DNA from: DASPKM01 sp035628135
GTDB lineage: Bacteria; Bacteroidota; Bacteroidia; Chitinophagales; Chitinophagaceae
Direction: 5' to 3'
NCBI GenBank assembly: GCA_035628135.1
Contig: DASPKM010000010.1
Coordinates: 1-64,000 of the forward strand
Length of the DNA stretch: 64,000 bases
A program made the translations under genes and the position numbers. How positions within the stretch are numbered: the stretch's first letter is position 1; each line of letters opens with the position of its first letter. Of this stretch, positions 1 through 7,795 are shown piece by piece. A model generated the notes under the pieces. It was not told the DNA's origin. It saw nothing but the letters and a program-made list of their open reading frames with translations, and searched no databases.

Positions 1-176
1 GTCGTTAACTTGGATGCTGATAGAAGTAGTAACCATGGCCACTAACCGCAAGCACAGGTCTGTTCAGGATTTCATTGCTGGATCAGTTGTTTTAAAGATA
101 ACATGAGTTTCCGTTAATATTCAACAGAGGCTTCCTCGAAAAGATTTATAAAACGGAGCTGTGCGAAGAACGATTG

Positions 177-486
177 GCCTTGCATCGATAGTTGTGTGGT
201 GTTACAGAGGAATAGTGTGCAGTCAGCACCGCAGGCGCGGGGCAAGAAGCGGTATACGGAACACAAGTGAAGCTAGGTGAGGGCCAAGCGAAGCCAAGCC
301 GTCTGCACAACACCGGGAGCTGTCCGAATGAAGTGGAGGAGTTGCAAGGAGCGTGACGAGTTGCGGAGCACCCGAAGGGCGGTGCAGCGGTACGGATATC
401 AACAGAGTGACGTGAGTGCAATCCGTTCGGCTGCACGGGCTCGGCGGGGTACTTGCCGACGACCGGTGAGAGAGATCTATTTCCTT
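177..486. repeat. Repeat A, copy 1 (full-length, GC-rich)
   Basis: A GC-rich block in an AT-rich setting. It matches blocks at 1131-1200, 5886-6111 and 11442-11753. All copies end in a near-identical tail (gccgacgaccggtgagag, then a pyrimidine-rich run) that stops a few bases before the stop codon of a minus-strand gene. Near its right end two arms, GTGCAGCGGTACGGAT and ATCCGTTCGGCTGCAC, are inverted repeats (14 of 16 paired) around a loop of about 23 nt. Open frames inside it have no protein-like character. Bases 1-176 hold nothing I can assign. Confidence 0.8.
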
Positions 487-488
487 TA

Positions 489-959
489 TTAAAGAGTTTT
501 AATCTTTTTCAGTGCTGCAATTCTAAAAGTTCCAGTTTTTAAACTATCACCTTCAAACCATTGGCAAATTACATTTCTTGAATTGGTACTTAGGCTACCT
601 GCTTCAACCTTTAAGCTAGATTGATTTGAACTCTCCAATTCCACAATTGTCATTTCGGGTCCGCCGGATCTCAGTTTGACAACGGCCCCAATTTTAAAGT
701 ACTTATCTGTTAACAATCTTGAATCTTCACCCAACAAATCCTGTAAATCGTTTTTTTCTAAATAATACAACGTGACAAAGGTCAACAGTTCATTACCCTC
801 CTTTACGGTTTCGACTGATGAATCCATATCGGTTATTAAATGGACATGATCTTTGTGTTTTTTTATATATTGTAAGTTTTCTAAAAGATCATTCATTCCA
901 TCGTCATCTAAAAAAACATCAAGTGCTGTTGCATCGTCACCAATTTCAAAACTTATCAT
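489..959 (-). CDS. Imm32-like immunity protein fused to a DUF2158 domain
   Basis: A 156-residue protein of two parts. Residues about 1-65 fit the Imm32 immunity pattern: a short strand, a hydrophobic helix around GMNDLLENLQYI, then a DHVHLITD strand. Residues about 88-155 fit DUF2158: KIGAVVKLRSGGPEMTIVEL, then the CQWFEGD motif and a terminal RIAALKK. Imm32 proteins neutralise polymorphic toxins in the cytoplasm (family knowledge). The pairing of the two domains is read directly, but the role of the second is unknown. GGAGG lies 8 bases before the ATG and is also read as the last Gly codons of an upstream open frame, which suggests coupling to a toxin tail. The stop codon sits 3 bases after repeat A copy 1. 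No signal peptide. Confidence 0.75.
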   Translation of the reverse strand: MISFEIGDDATALDVFLDDDGMNDLLENLQYIKKHKDHVHLITDMDSSVETVKEGNELLTFVTLYYLEKNDLQDLLGEDSRLLTDKYFKIGAVVKLRSGGPEMTIVELESSNQSSLKVEAGSLSTNSRNVICQWFEGDSLKTGTFRIAALKKIKTL

Positions 960-963
960 CTGA

Positions 964-1034
964 TTATCCTCCGTTTAATGGTAATTTACTTTTATTAGGA
1001 ACTTTTTTCAGTTTTGGATTGGGATAATTTACGT
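964..1034 (-). pseudogene. Possible toxin C-terminal tail upstream of the Imm32 gene
   Basis: On the minus strand an open frame comes out of the repeat scar at 1035-1130, reads VNYPNPKLKKVPNKSKLPL then Gly-Gly, and stops at 964-966, only 4 bases before the Imm32 start. Position and spacing fit the last codons of the cognate toxin. The rest is gone, replaced by repeat DNA. No fold can be recognised from about 22 residues, so this is an inference from layout. Confidence 0.35.
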
Positions 1035-1130
1035 CCCATCCGCACATTGTCGTCCCCGCATAATTGCGCCAGTTTGTAAATTATTACTCAGCGATTAATT
1101 ATTTTTATGCTAATAGGCGTGCCATCGGGA
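1035..1130. repeat. Recombination scar: MITE end plus 3' end of a SUKH gene
   Basis: This stretch is a direct near-duplicate of about 2732-2826. It carries most of a right MITE end (cccatccgcacattg to gcgccag), the 15-base spacer, and the last 13 codons plus stop of the SUKH gene at 2785-3426 (PDGTPISIKIINR on the minus strand). At base 1131 it switches abruptly to repeat A. It is therefore a junction left when a cassette was exchanged or lost. Confidence 0.8.
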
Positions 1131-1200
1131 GTGCAATCCGTTTGGCTGCACTGGCTCGGCGCGGTATTTGCCGACGACCGGTGAGAGAGACCTATTTCCC
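1131..1200. repeat. Repeat A, copy 2 (right end only)
   Basis: Only the last 70 bases of repeat A remain: the right hairpin arm (atccgtttggctgcac) and the gccgacgaccggtgagag tail. It is joined directly to the SUKH/MITE scar on its left and to the stop codon of the next minus-strand gene (1202-1204) on its right. Confidence 0.75.
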
Positions 1201-1201
1201 T

Positions 1202-1753
1202 TTATTTCCGTTGCTCAGTTGTAAACCAGAAATTTTTATCGATTTCACATCCATCGCGCTTTACCTGCCCTGTGGCCATAATTGTGTATCTTGACACCTT
1301 TGAAATGGCTTCGAAATTTTTTCTCTCGTAGCTTTCTAAATAGTCAGGATCAAAAGAAAGGCTAGAACCGACTTCAAATCTCCAACCAGATCCCACCAGC
1401 GTTCCGTAAATTACTACAGCACCTTCCGATGAGTAGCTCGAATCTCTCAGTTTTTTTAATACTAGAAGCATGCACATGGTACTATCGTTGTTAAAGAAAA
1501 CAGCTGAATCGACGCGTGTTTCCACGTATTCAGCTACACCAAAATTTTCTTTATCTCTTCGTAGCACCTCAAAAGTGTCGAGAAATTGATTATGTATTTT
1601 CCGATAGTGATAACTATCCTTAATATCATTAAGCTGTTCAGAATAACATCTATTTTTTCTTTCAATCCATTCTTTTTTACTTCCTTGGCATGATCCCACC
1701 ATACTGAGTCCTAAAAAAATGGCGCAATTCAAAAAAAATTTGTGTGTATCCAT
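1202..1753 (-). CDS. Lipoprotein, putative immunity to the adjacent lipase-like toxin
   Basis: A 183-residue protein with a lipoprotein signal: hydrophobic residues about 5-20 and lipobox SMVGSC with Cys22. It has no family I recognise. The ATG touches the TAA of the upstream lipase-like toxin frame (1754-1756) with no spacer, so the two were translated as a pair. A periplasm-facing lipoprotein next to a lipase-like toxin fits an immunity protein that meets the enzyme at the membrane (inference). The mature part is charged and rich in aromatics, without repeats or a metal motif. Its stop codon is 1 base from repeat A copy 2. Confidence 0.65.
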   Translation of the reverse strand: MDTHKFFLNCAIFLGLSMVGSCQGSKKEWIERKNRCYSEQLNDIKDSYHYRKIHNQFLDTFEVLRRDKENFGVAEYVETRVDSAVFFNNDSTMCMLLVLKKLRDSSYSSEGAVVIYGTLVGSGWRFEVGSSLSFDPDYLESYERKNFEAISKVSRYTIMATGQVKRDGCEIDKNFWFTTEQRK

Positions 1754-2507
1754 TTAGTCATTTTTTTGTGTGGGTTTCTGGTACCATTCCTTAACATCGA
1801 TTCCTAATCCTCGAAAGTAATTTGCCAAATCATGTAAATAGCTCTCGATAAAATGACCGCCTGTTGCGTCTTTTCCTACGAGTCGCCTATGATAGTTCTT
1901 CATTTTAATACCTTTATTCTTTCAACAGTTGTGTTTCTCCTGATATTTTCTGCGCCGGGGATATCCACACTCACTACCATGTCGAAAATGGTGAGCCACT
2001 GGTGCCCTCTATTCCCGGAGGATGCGCAAAGCCTCCTGGATCATGCGCTGCAATATAGTGCACTGCGTCAAGTCGTTTTGAATACTTCTCATGCTTCATT
2101 AGAATAGTCGCAATTCCTGCAGCGAACGCAGCTCCATGGCTGTGACCGACTATTCTGATTTTTTCATCCGGTGCTAAAGTTATATCGCCGTTTTCCAAGT
2201 CCTCAATAAGCTTTTTACCGGCGAGAATCCCTCGGCAAATCGCTCGATACCGGATGAGGTTCTGCCCGAAGATGCGCTGATAAACCGGGTATTGTAATCG
2301 TTGAACGCCTGTGAGAACACGCCACCAACGCCGCGCGATCTGAACCCCCATCCGTCGATCTGCTCATTGCCCCAACCGTACTTGAAAGGTTCGCCGAGGT
2401 ATGTCGGCGCGTGCTTGGCAAAAGTTCTTACACCCGGGTATGGACGATAATTTACATTACGAACTTCAGCCATGGGCCCATACCCACCACGGGTAACACA
2501 TGCCCCA
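1754..2507 (-). pseudogene. Lipase-like C-terminal toxin tip, three frameshifts, 5' end cut by a MITE
   Basis: Joining frames gives one alpha/beta-hydrolase-like domain. It enters from the MITE edge (TRGGYGPMAEVRNVNY), passes GILAGKKLIEDLENG, has the nucleophile motif GHSHGAAFAAG, then AHDPGGFAHPP, VVSVDIPGAENIRR, and ends with TGGHFIESYLHDLANYFRG before TAA. Ser of GHSHG is the likely nucleophile and His of GGHFIES the likely catalytic base. The frame breaks near 2220, 2020 and 1880. Each is explained by one missing base in or beside a short A run. The Rhs core that would deliver it is missing, since the MITE at 2512-2769 sits where it should begin. The gene is coupled to the lipoprotein gene at 1202-1753. 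It is either truly decayed or affected by base-call errors. Confidence 0.7.
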
Positions 2508-2511
2508 AAAG

Positions 2512-2769
2512 CTGGCGCAAGTATGCAGCGCAGGCCCGTGCGCTGGCGTACTTGTGCCCAATCTCAGTTAAAGAACTTATATATGCGAAAGCCTAACGTC
2601 AATCAAAAATCCTTTATACCACAATGACTCCTTGCATTACTATACATCCGATCTACTAGTCTATCAACAAATTCTCAAGGACAAAATGGTATGAAGAGGA
2701 TCCATTATTGTTACAGTGACGGGCACAAGTACCCATCCGCACATTGCCGTCCCTGCAGACTTGCGCCAG
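2512..2769. mobile_element. MITE-like element, copy a (complete, 258 bp)
   Basis: Non-coding element bounded by inverted ends. The left end 2512-2559 begins ctggcgcaagtatgcagcg and closes with gtacttgtgccc. The right end 2721-2769 is its imperfect reverse complement, gggcacaagtacccatccg to gacttgcgccag. The interior is AT-rich and shares blocks with copies b and c (tatcaacaaat, atgaagaggatccat). There is no transposase. It truncates the lipase-like toxin on its left and abuts the 3' end of the SUKH gene on its right (15 bases to the stop). Confidence 0.8.
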
Positions 2770-2784
2770 TTTGTAAATTATTAC

Positions 2785-3426
2785 TCAGCGATTAATTATT
2801 TTTATGCTAATGGGCGTGCCATCGGGCAGGTCATAAATCTGTCGGGCAATGTTTGCATATGCCCTTAAATATGCCGGAAATGTGCCGGCGTATAAATTAT
2901 CTACTTTGAACTCGCCTCCGATAACAAACGGGACTTTCGGGCAAAGCCGCTGATTAAACCCCAATTCGTTATCGCTTCGCCATGCTTGCACAACTTTAAC
3001 ACCCGTCAAATAATTTTGGTCACTAACTATTGCGTCAACCCATTCTTCAAAATTTGTGGCAATTACCTCGATTTCGCCGCTTTCGGTATTAAACAGACTA
3101 ATTTTCTTTGTACTTAAATCGAATACGTACTGATTCCCAAATGCCTCTTGCCCGAACGCTAGCAAGCCGGCTGCAATATTACCGTATTCCTCTTTGAGCA
3201 ATTTATTTACATAATCTATATCGTGGAACTCAATCGCAGAAGAGTACCCATACATGTGTACTGCCTGATCAAAGAAGAAGCCGCCGTTTTGTGTTTCTAC
3301 TATGAAATCAAAGTAAGCGGAATCAGAAATCACCGCCCTGTACTTTGCCATTAGCGTGAAATCTATCTCGGGTGGGTTGAATGAACCTATGCTATCGATA
3401 AGTTTTTTATAATTTCGGTTGTTCAT
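2785..3426 (-). CDS. SUKH (SMI1/KNR4) family immunity protein
   Basis: A 213-residue cytoplasmic protein with a SUKH-like layout: an N-terminal helix, PPEIDFTLMAKYR, then strand-turn FIVETQNGGFFFDQAVHMYG where Asn-Gly-Gly is the typical SUKH turn, and the block LAFGQEAFGNQYVFDL followed by EWVDAIV. SUKH proteins are broad immunity proteins of polymorphic toxin loci, often against nucleases (family knowledge). The cognate toxin is absent apart from a possible 30-codon tail at 3441-3533. GGGAG lies 8 to 12 bases before the ATG. The last 13 codons recur at 1091-1130 in a scar. The right MITE end sits 15 bases after the stop. Confidence 0.8.
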   Translation of the reverse strand: MNNRNYKKLIDSIGSFNPPEIDFTLMAKYRAVISDSAYFDFIVETQNGGFFFDQAVHMYGYSSAIEFHDIDYVNKLLKEEYGNIAAGLLAFGQEAFGNQYVFDLSTKKISLFNTESGEIEVIATNFEEWVDAIVSDQNYLTGVKVVQAWRSDNELGFNQRLCPKVPFVIGGEFKVDNLYAGTFPAYLRAYANIARQIYDLPDGTPISIKIINR

Positions 3427-3440
3427 TAGTTGTCTCCCGG

Positions 3441-3533
3441 CTATGTGAAGGTTGTTGATGTCGAATTTCCCGGGCTCTTATAATCATCTTCGGGCCATCC
3501 GGCAAACCTTTTATTTATTGCCAATTGAAGCAT
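3441..3533 (-). pseudogene. Possible toxin tail upstream of the SUKH gene
   Basis: A 30-codon minus-strand frame starting at an ATG, with RFAGWPEDDYKSPGNST in its middle, stops 14 bases before the SUKH start, where a toxin end is expected. TAA and TAG lie just upstream in the same frame, so the rest of any toxin is lost or frameshifted. The remaining bases from 3534 to 3618 hold nothing recognisable. Confidence 0.25.
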
Positions 3534-3618
3534 GTCTCTCTATTATCCAAAGGATTTATGGTTGTATTAGTTTAAGTTCCGCTATTTATAGATAATTGAC
3601 ATGAAACGAATGTTGTAT

Positions 3619-4143
3619 CTAAATCCCGGCTTCCCAATCTCCGGTAGGTTCGGTCCGCCAGGCTCTGGTGCCTGGAGGTATCCACAAAATATCGGCAATT
3701 GACGGCTCAATTTCTATAATTTCGCTAAATGATACAATACGCCCATCTGCTTCCGAACTAAATTGTTCTGCGCTAAAAAACTGCCAATCGCCATCGGCGT
3801 CGTGTACTACATAGGTTATGTCGGATTTTTGTTCTAAAACATACCTGGTGGTAAACACTGCCGTGTTACCTTTATTCTTCAAAAAGTTATCAATAAAACT
3901 GCATTCAGTGATAATATATAGAACATTCGATTCGACCTCCTCCTTACTCAAGCCTGAAAGTCCCACATAGCTTTGTCGATAATCCGTAACGAATATAACA
4001 AGCTGTTCTTCAGTGTAACCAGCTTTGATTCGTTTAAAAACTTCAGTTGCCAACTCCAGGTATTCATCCATAGGCGTAAATCCTATTGGATCCCACGAAT
4101 GCAGAATGGCGTTTATTCTCTTTATTACGGTACTGTATTTCAT
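3619..4143 (-). CDS. Putative immunity protein with a DUF2185/Imm33-like C-terminal domain
   Basis: A 174-residue cytoplasmic protein. Residues about 1-95 form a helical N-domain (DPIGFTPMDEYLELATEVF) of the sort seen in small Bacillus and Bacteroidota proteins of unknown role. Residues about 100-174 read TRYVLEQKSDITYVVHDADG then DWQFFSAEQ, and end with SIADILWIPPGTRAWR. The His-Asp-x-Asp-Gly-Asp-Trp-Gln-Phe and Pro-Gly-x-x-Ala-x-Arg signatures resemble DUF2185/Imm33-type domains, which occur as immunity proteins; my family call is tentative. It lies 33 bases downstream of the lipoprotein gene at 4177-4659, so the two probably form an operon. No toxin remains beside it. Confidence 0.6.
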   Translation of the reverse strand: MKYSTVIKRINAILHSWDPIGFTPMDEYLELATEVFKRIKAGYTEEQLVIFVTDYRQSYVGLSGLSKEEVESNVLYIITECSFIDNFLKNKGNTAVFTTRYVLEQKSDITYVVHDADGDWQFFSAEQFSSEADGRIVSFSEIIEIEPSIADILWIPPGTRAWRTEPTGDWEAGI

Positions 4144-4176
4144 GCTGCAACACGATGTACGTCACCCATGCCCCGT

Positions 4177-4659
4177 TTATTGGCGATTATACAATCGCAT
4201 CTCGCAAAAGTAAACTTGAATTGCTGCCTTTTGGTTGGTACTATCTGCCGCCACGCTCTTTTTAAAATAGATCATGGCCAGTGAATCATTATCAAATACA
4301 GCGTTCAACCCCAGATTGAGATATGCGTTTGATACACTATGGTTAAATGAAATTGCCCGCTCGAAATCTGCATTCGATAGTTCTTTATTACCAAGAAGCG
4401 AGTGGGAATATCCTCGCTTATAGTAGTATTCACCATTTGAGGAATCAGTAGCAATAAGCTGGTCCAAATATATGATGGCAGAATCATACCTATCTTCTTG
4501 ATAATGTTGATTCATAATTTTTTTAATTTCCAGCAGGTTGGGCCAAGGCTTATCAGGTGATTCACTATGTATACTGCGCCGTTCATTGCAAGATGCAAGT
4601 ATCAAGCTTGCAAAAAAACCTGCGCGCAATAATTTAGCAAACCAACGAAGTTTCAACAT
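4177..4659 (-). CDS. TPR-containing lipoprotein
   Basis: A 160-residue lipoprotein. An Arg/Lys-rich N-terminus leads to a hydrophobic stretch and lipobox LILASC with Cys24. Residues about 55-155 form about three tetratricopeptide repeats (YDSAIIYLDQLIATD, YYKRGYSHSLLGNKELSNAD, NAYLNLGLNAVFDNDSLAM). TPR lipoproteins act as protein-binding scaffolds. Here it sits between immunity genes and may itself be immunity for a periplasm-acting toxin (inference). It is first in a likely two-gene operon with 3619-4143. Bases 4660-4727 upstream hold no toxin remnant, only the approach to MITE copy c. Confidence 0.6.
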   Translation of the reverse strand: MLKLRWFAKLLRAGFFASLILASCNERRSIHSESPDKPWPNLLEIKKIMNQHYQEDRYDSAIIYLDQLIATDSSNGEYYYKRGYSHSLLGNKELSNADFERAISFNHSVSNAYLNLGLNAVFDNDSLAMIYFKKSVAADSTNQKAAIQVYFCEMRLYNRQ

Positions 4660-4727
4660 ATAGTATATGAATGTTAGTTGATTTCTTCAGAACGGCATTT
4701 TCCCAACCCTCTCAACCCTGGCGCAAG

Positions 4728-4923
4728 TATGCAGCGCAGCCACGTGCGCGGGCGTACTTGTGCCCAATCTTAAACAAATACTACCAACACTACACACAAA
4801 AGCTCAACCTCAATTAAACCCTTTATAACGTAATAATTTCTCGCACTATTCTACAGCCGATCCTCTGGTTAATCGACAAATCCCGCAACAACTGGATCAT
4901 AATGAAGATAATCCATTTTCTGG
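4728..4923. mobile_element. MITE-like element, copy c (right end missing)
   Basis: The left inverted end (ctggcgcaagtatgcagcg to gtacttgtgcccaatct) and the interior match copies a and b closely, including atgaagataatccattttc. The right inverted end is absent and unrelated sequence begins at about 4924. Bases 4924-5163 carry no convincing gene on either strand. Confidence 0.75.
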
Positions 4924-5163
4924 ACGGCTATAGCAGGCGTCAATTGGATGATTGTCCTACTGCCAGCATTGAAAAACCCGATAATTTCCGTTTATTTGAC
5001 CGCATTTTGCATGATAGGAAGCATCCTTTCCTTCTTTCTCACGGAATACTTCTTATAGCAGCGTACAGCTTTTCAGAGGCATATCGTGTAATACTTACCG
5101 AAGCCCTAAAACGGCCTGCTTTCTAACAGTAGCAAAAACGATGTTGATCCGCATACTTTATGA

Positions 5164-5685
5164 TTACGGCCAATTGCTGACTACAGCATTGCTAAAGTTC
5201 GCAGCCCTGTATTCATCTTGAAATTCCTCAGTTAAGTATTGAATAACATTCGTGATACTAATATCCTCAAAAAAATGGAAGTCCTCCGGCCGAGACAGGC
5301 CAATAATTGCTATCCAGCAGTCTCTATCCAGCACGATAGTAAACAAAGTTTCATTCTCTTTTGTATAAATTACTCCTTGTTCAGTTATCATTTGAAAGCT
5401 AATGGTCGCTCCAAGAGAAGTTTTAATACGATCTTGTGATACCGAATTAATAAAAGATGTGGGAAACTCTTGTACCACAACTTCATCATAAAACTCACAA
5501 CCAACAGGTTGTAAATTCTCGATTATAATTTTTGATATTTGGTACTTATCCAGGAATTTCTTAAATCGAATTAAAAATTCCTCCTGAAAAATAAAGATGA
5601 ATTCGATGAATAAATAAGTAAGGTCTTTTCGAATAAAAATAAACTCTGGAAATTCTTTGCCGTTATATAATGCCACTGGTTTCAT
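5164..5685 (-). CDS. Hypothetical protein, probable immunity gene
   Basis: A 173-residue protein with no signal peptide and no family I recognise. The N-terminal third is strongly hydrophobic and aromatic (ELFIF-type runs with many Phe and Ile), without a clear membrane segment. The rest alternates short strands and helices, with a Cys-Trp pair in DRDCWIAIIGL. Low GC, minus strand, single-gene size and a neighbour on each side from the toxin/immunity island all suggest an orphan immunity protein (inference). A short frame reading ILAEVLRIEPAIEL upstream (about 5730-5790) could be a trace of its partner but cannot be shown to be. Confidence 0.5.
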   Translation of the reverse strand: MKPVALYNGKEFPEFIFIRKDLTYLFIEFIFIFQEEFLIRFKKFLDKYQISKIIIENLQPVGCEFYDEVVVQEFPTSFINSVSQDRIKTSLGATISFQMITEQGVIYTKENETLFTIVLDRDCWIAIIGLSRPEDFHFFEDISITNVIQYLTEEFQDEYRAANFSNAVVSNWP

Positions 5686-5885
5686 GAGAGACCAAGATTA
5701 ACTGTATCCTGAATAATTTATCCCTTCCCTAAAGTTCGATTGCAGGTTCAATCCTTAAAACTTCTGCTAATATACGTAGGGCCGGTGTGAATCAGGCGCT
5801 TTTTCGTATCTCCATCTGCAAACAACTAAGTCACGAGCGTTCATTTATTTGGTGCACTACCGGGCGCAGACAAGAAAGGAAGAAT

Positions 5886-6111
5886 AAAACCGAGGTGAAG
5901 CTATGTGATGCGCAAGCGCAGCGCGGCGTCTACAAAACCCAGGGAGTTGCCCGAACGAAGCGGGATGAACTGCTAGGTGCGTGACGAACTCCGGAGCACC
6001 CGGAGGCAGTACAGCGGTACGAATGCAGGCAATTGAATTGAGTGCTATCCGTGTCGCTGCACTGGCGCGGCGCGGTACTTGCCGACGACCGGTGAGGGAG
6101 ACCTAATTACC
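5886..6111. repeat. Repeat A, copy 3 (divergent)
   Basis: It aligns with copies 1 and 4 from aaaccgaggtgaagct through cggagcacccgg and cagcggtacgaat to gccgacgaccggtgaggg. The hairpin arms have diverged (cagcggtacgaat against atccgtgtcgctgcac) and pair less well. The end lies 20 bases before the stop of the next minus-strand lipoprotein gene. Bases 5686-5885 show no gene. Confidence 0.75.
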
Positions 6112-6131
6112 TTACTATAATTGTCAATTTG

Positions 6132-6608
6132 CTATATTATTTTTCTCTTTATGGCTTCCTGCAGCAACCATTTATTCAGACTATCTTTACTCTTAATTAA
6201 TGTCTCTTTTAATAAGTTCTCATACATCCTCATTCGATCCATAGCCGCAGTTTTACCTAAAGTGTCAAAAACAATATGATTATAGGTGGGCAAATATTGC
6301 TTTTGCTGTATCACCGTAATACCGAGCAAGTTGAGAGGCTTATAGGAGCATAAATTTTGACTATCATCATACCAAGCTTTAAAATATATCTTAGTGGTAT
6401 CGCCACTTTGCTCTACTAACGTTGGGGAAATATTGCATAATAGCGGATTTAGCTGTCGATTATTCATATCATATGCTGTCAACTCACTGGCGTAGCTATA
6501 GTAATACCATTTGGTATTCACTAAAACCTCGGATTCTATTTTTGCATTATTTTCTTTACACGAAAAAGATATGATAAGTAACCCAGTAAATGCATATTTT
6601 AGTATCAT
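6132..6608 (-). CDS. Lipoprotein, probable immunity gene
   Basis: A 158-residue lipoprotein with a short hydrophobic leader (residues 4-16) and lipobox IISFSC at Cys17. The mature part has a TKWYYYSYASELTAYD segment, then strands and a C-terminal amphipathic helix (NLLKETLIKSKDSLNKWLL). I recognise no domain. Position in the island, AT-rich composition and the repeat A copy just after its stop match the other orphan immunity genes. The partner toxin is absent. Confidence 0.5.
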   Translation of the reverse strand: MILKYAFTGLLIISFSCKENNAKIESEVLVNTKWYYYSYASELTAYDMNNRQLNPLLCNISPTLVEQSGDTTKIYFKAWYDDSQNLCSYKPLNLLGITVIQQKQYLPTYNHIVFDTLGKTAAMDRMRMYENLLKETLIKSKDSLNKWLLQEAIKRKII

Positions 6609-7020
6609 AGTTCTACTTGCTTTTTAGTATTAAAGGAATTCCTGTTAATAACGAATTACTCCCTTCTGATTATAAAAATAAATTGAATTCTTGCCCGCAC
6701 TCATTTCAACAGTCCTGTTCCCCTTTATTTTCCGACTTTCGTGTCTTTACTCTTATTGCTCGCTTGTAGCTTCTTAATGGAATTTATGATTACTCTAATA
6801 CTTGTTGTGTAATCGGCCTAACCCCCATCTACAATCCCTGATCAATAACTAATTGACCGGCAGCATTGCAATTATGCTTTTCAAATAATCACATATAAAT
6901 CGCCAGAAAATTGTGATTCGAATTCCGCCACACTAGAAGTAACTTCCTACCTTAGTAAAAAACCTTACTTTCCTTACGAAAATCAACCGGATCTATTTTA
7001 GTTTTTGTAATTTAAATTCC
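6609..7020. other. AT-rich intergenic region between divergent genes
   Basis: 412 bases separate a minus-strand lipoprotein gene from the only plus-strand gene of the island. Both promoters must lie here. I see no clear TAnnTTTG element with a spaced TTG, no repeat copy and no protein-like frame. Confidence 0.4.
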
Positions 7021-7629
7021 ATGTTCAAAAATCCGTTTAAAAATAGAAAGAAAGAAGAAGCATTTTGGGACTGGTTTTCCAGGAACGCTTCGAGGTACTA
7101 CCGATTTAATCAAAACCAAAGTGCATTATTTACCGAGCTTAAAGTTAAATTAGCCGAAATTCATCCTGATATTGTTTTCGAGTTTAGTGCTAACCTTAAT
7201 AATGGAATTAGAGAGCTTGTTATTTCCGCAGATGGCATTAAAAGCATTTTTCCCATAGTTAGCAATTTAGTGAGTAAAGCCCCCCACCTTAAAAATTGGA
7301 AATTTACCGCATTCAGGCAACCACGACCTGACATTACTCAAATTAAGTATCAGGGCCTTATCATTAACATTGATGATGTCTTTTTTAAATACTCAAAAAT
7401 TGCCGGCGATATTGATCTTGAGTTATATATCCGAGGATTCTCTGAATCGCCAGAATGGACAGCAGCCAGCTTCATTCTCTTAGACATTGTGCTGGGAGAA
7501 TACTATACAACGACGAGAATAGGCAGCATAGAAAAAAGAGCATTAGATGAAGGTGAAGTTGACACCCTTATCCCCATACGAGCTCTCGCACAATTGGTTG
7601 AAGAGCACCATTCGCAGCTTAACAATTAA
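7021..7629 (+). CDS. Conserved-looking hypothetical protein, possible immunity protein
   Basis: A 202-residue cytoplasmic protein that begins with a basic segment, then FWDWFSRNASRYY. The core reads ELVISADGIKSIFPIV, APHLKNWKFTAFRQPR, and later LELYIRGF and LLDIVLGEYY. The order of a FW-W motif, an ISADG turn, an AP-L-NW-AFRQ block and a LD-LGE motif looks like an established family of small soluble proteins, but I cannot name it with confidence. It is the only plus-strand gene in the island, so it was acquired or flipped separately. The 3' end overlaps a minus-strand gene fragment. Confidence 0.55.
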   Translation: MFKNPFKNRKKEEAFWDWFSRNASRYYRFNQNQSALFTELKVKLAEIHPDIVFEFSANLNNGIRELVISADGIKSIFPIVSNLVSKAPHLKNWKFTAFRQPRPDITQIKYQGLIINIDDVFFKYSKIAGDIDLELYIRGFSESPEWTAASFILLDIVLGEYYTTTRIGSIEKRALDEGEVDTLIPIRALAQLVEEHHSQLNN

Positions 7630-7795
7630 AACCCAGTTCCCTAAGTTCCAGTCGCTCTTTAACGGTTCAATCAGCAAAGTGTCATTCCATATTCCCCAGG
7701 GAGATAATTTTTTCTGCTCCGGTGTTAGCTTGCTGAGTAGTTGTCCCTTTAAACTATCAGTATCAACGATGTGCCAGCCTAAAAATTTCCCAACC
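7543..7795 (-). pseudogene. C-terminal gene fragment cut by MITE copy b
   Basis: On the minus strand an open frame with no start runs out of the MITE edge and reads VGKFLGWHIVDTDSLKGQLL, LTPEQKKLSPWGIWND and LLIEPLKSDWNLGNW before stopping about 85 bases inside the 3' end of the plus-strand gene. The Trp-rich, proline-broken text looks protein-like rather than random. It may be what is left of a gene interrupted by the MITE. No family can be assigned. Confidence 0.3.

Noticed and set aside
146..492. Open frames on both strands inside repeat A copy 1
   Set aside because: They follow the repeat, are not shared as frames by the other copies and contain stops or shifts there; composition is not protein-like.
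1754..2507. Programmed frameshifting in the lipase-like tip
   Set aside because: Three shifts in one short gene, without slippery heptamers or pseudoknots, fit decay or read errors better.
4902..5126. Plus-strand frame of 74 codons
   Set aside because: It starts inside MITE copy c and runs into unrelated sequence; no ribosome site and no protein-like character.
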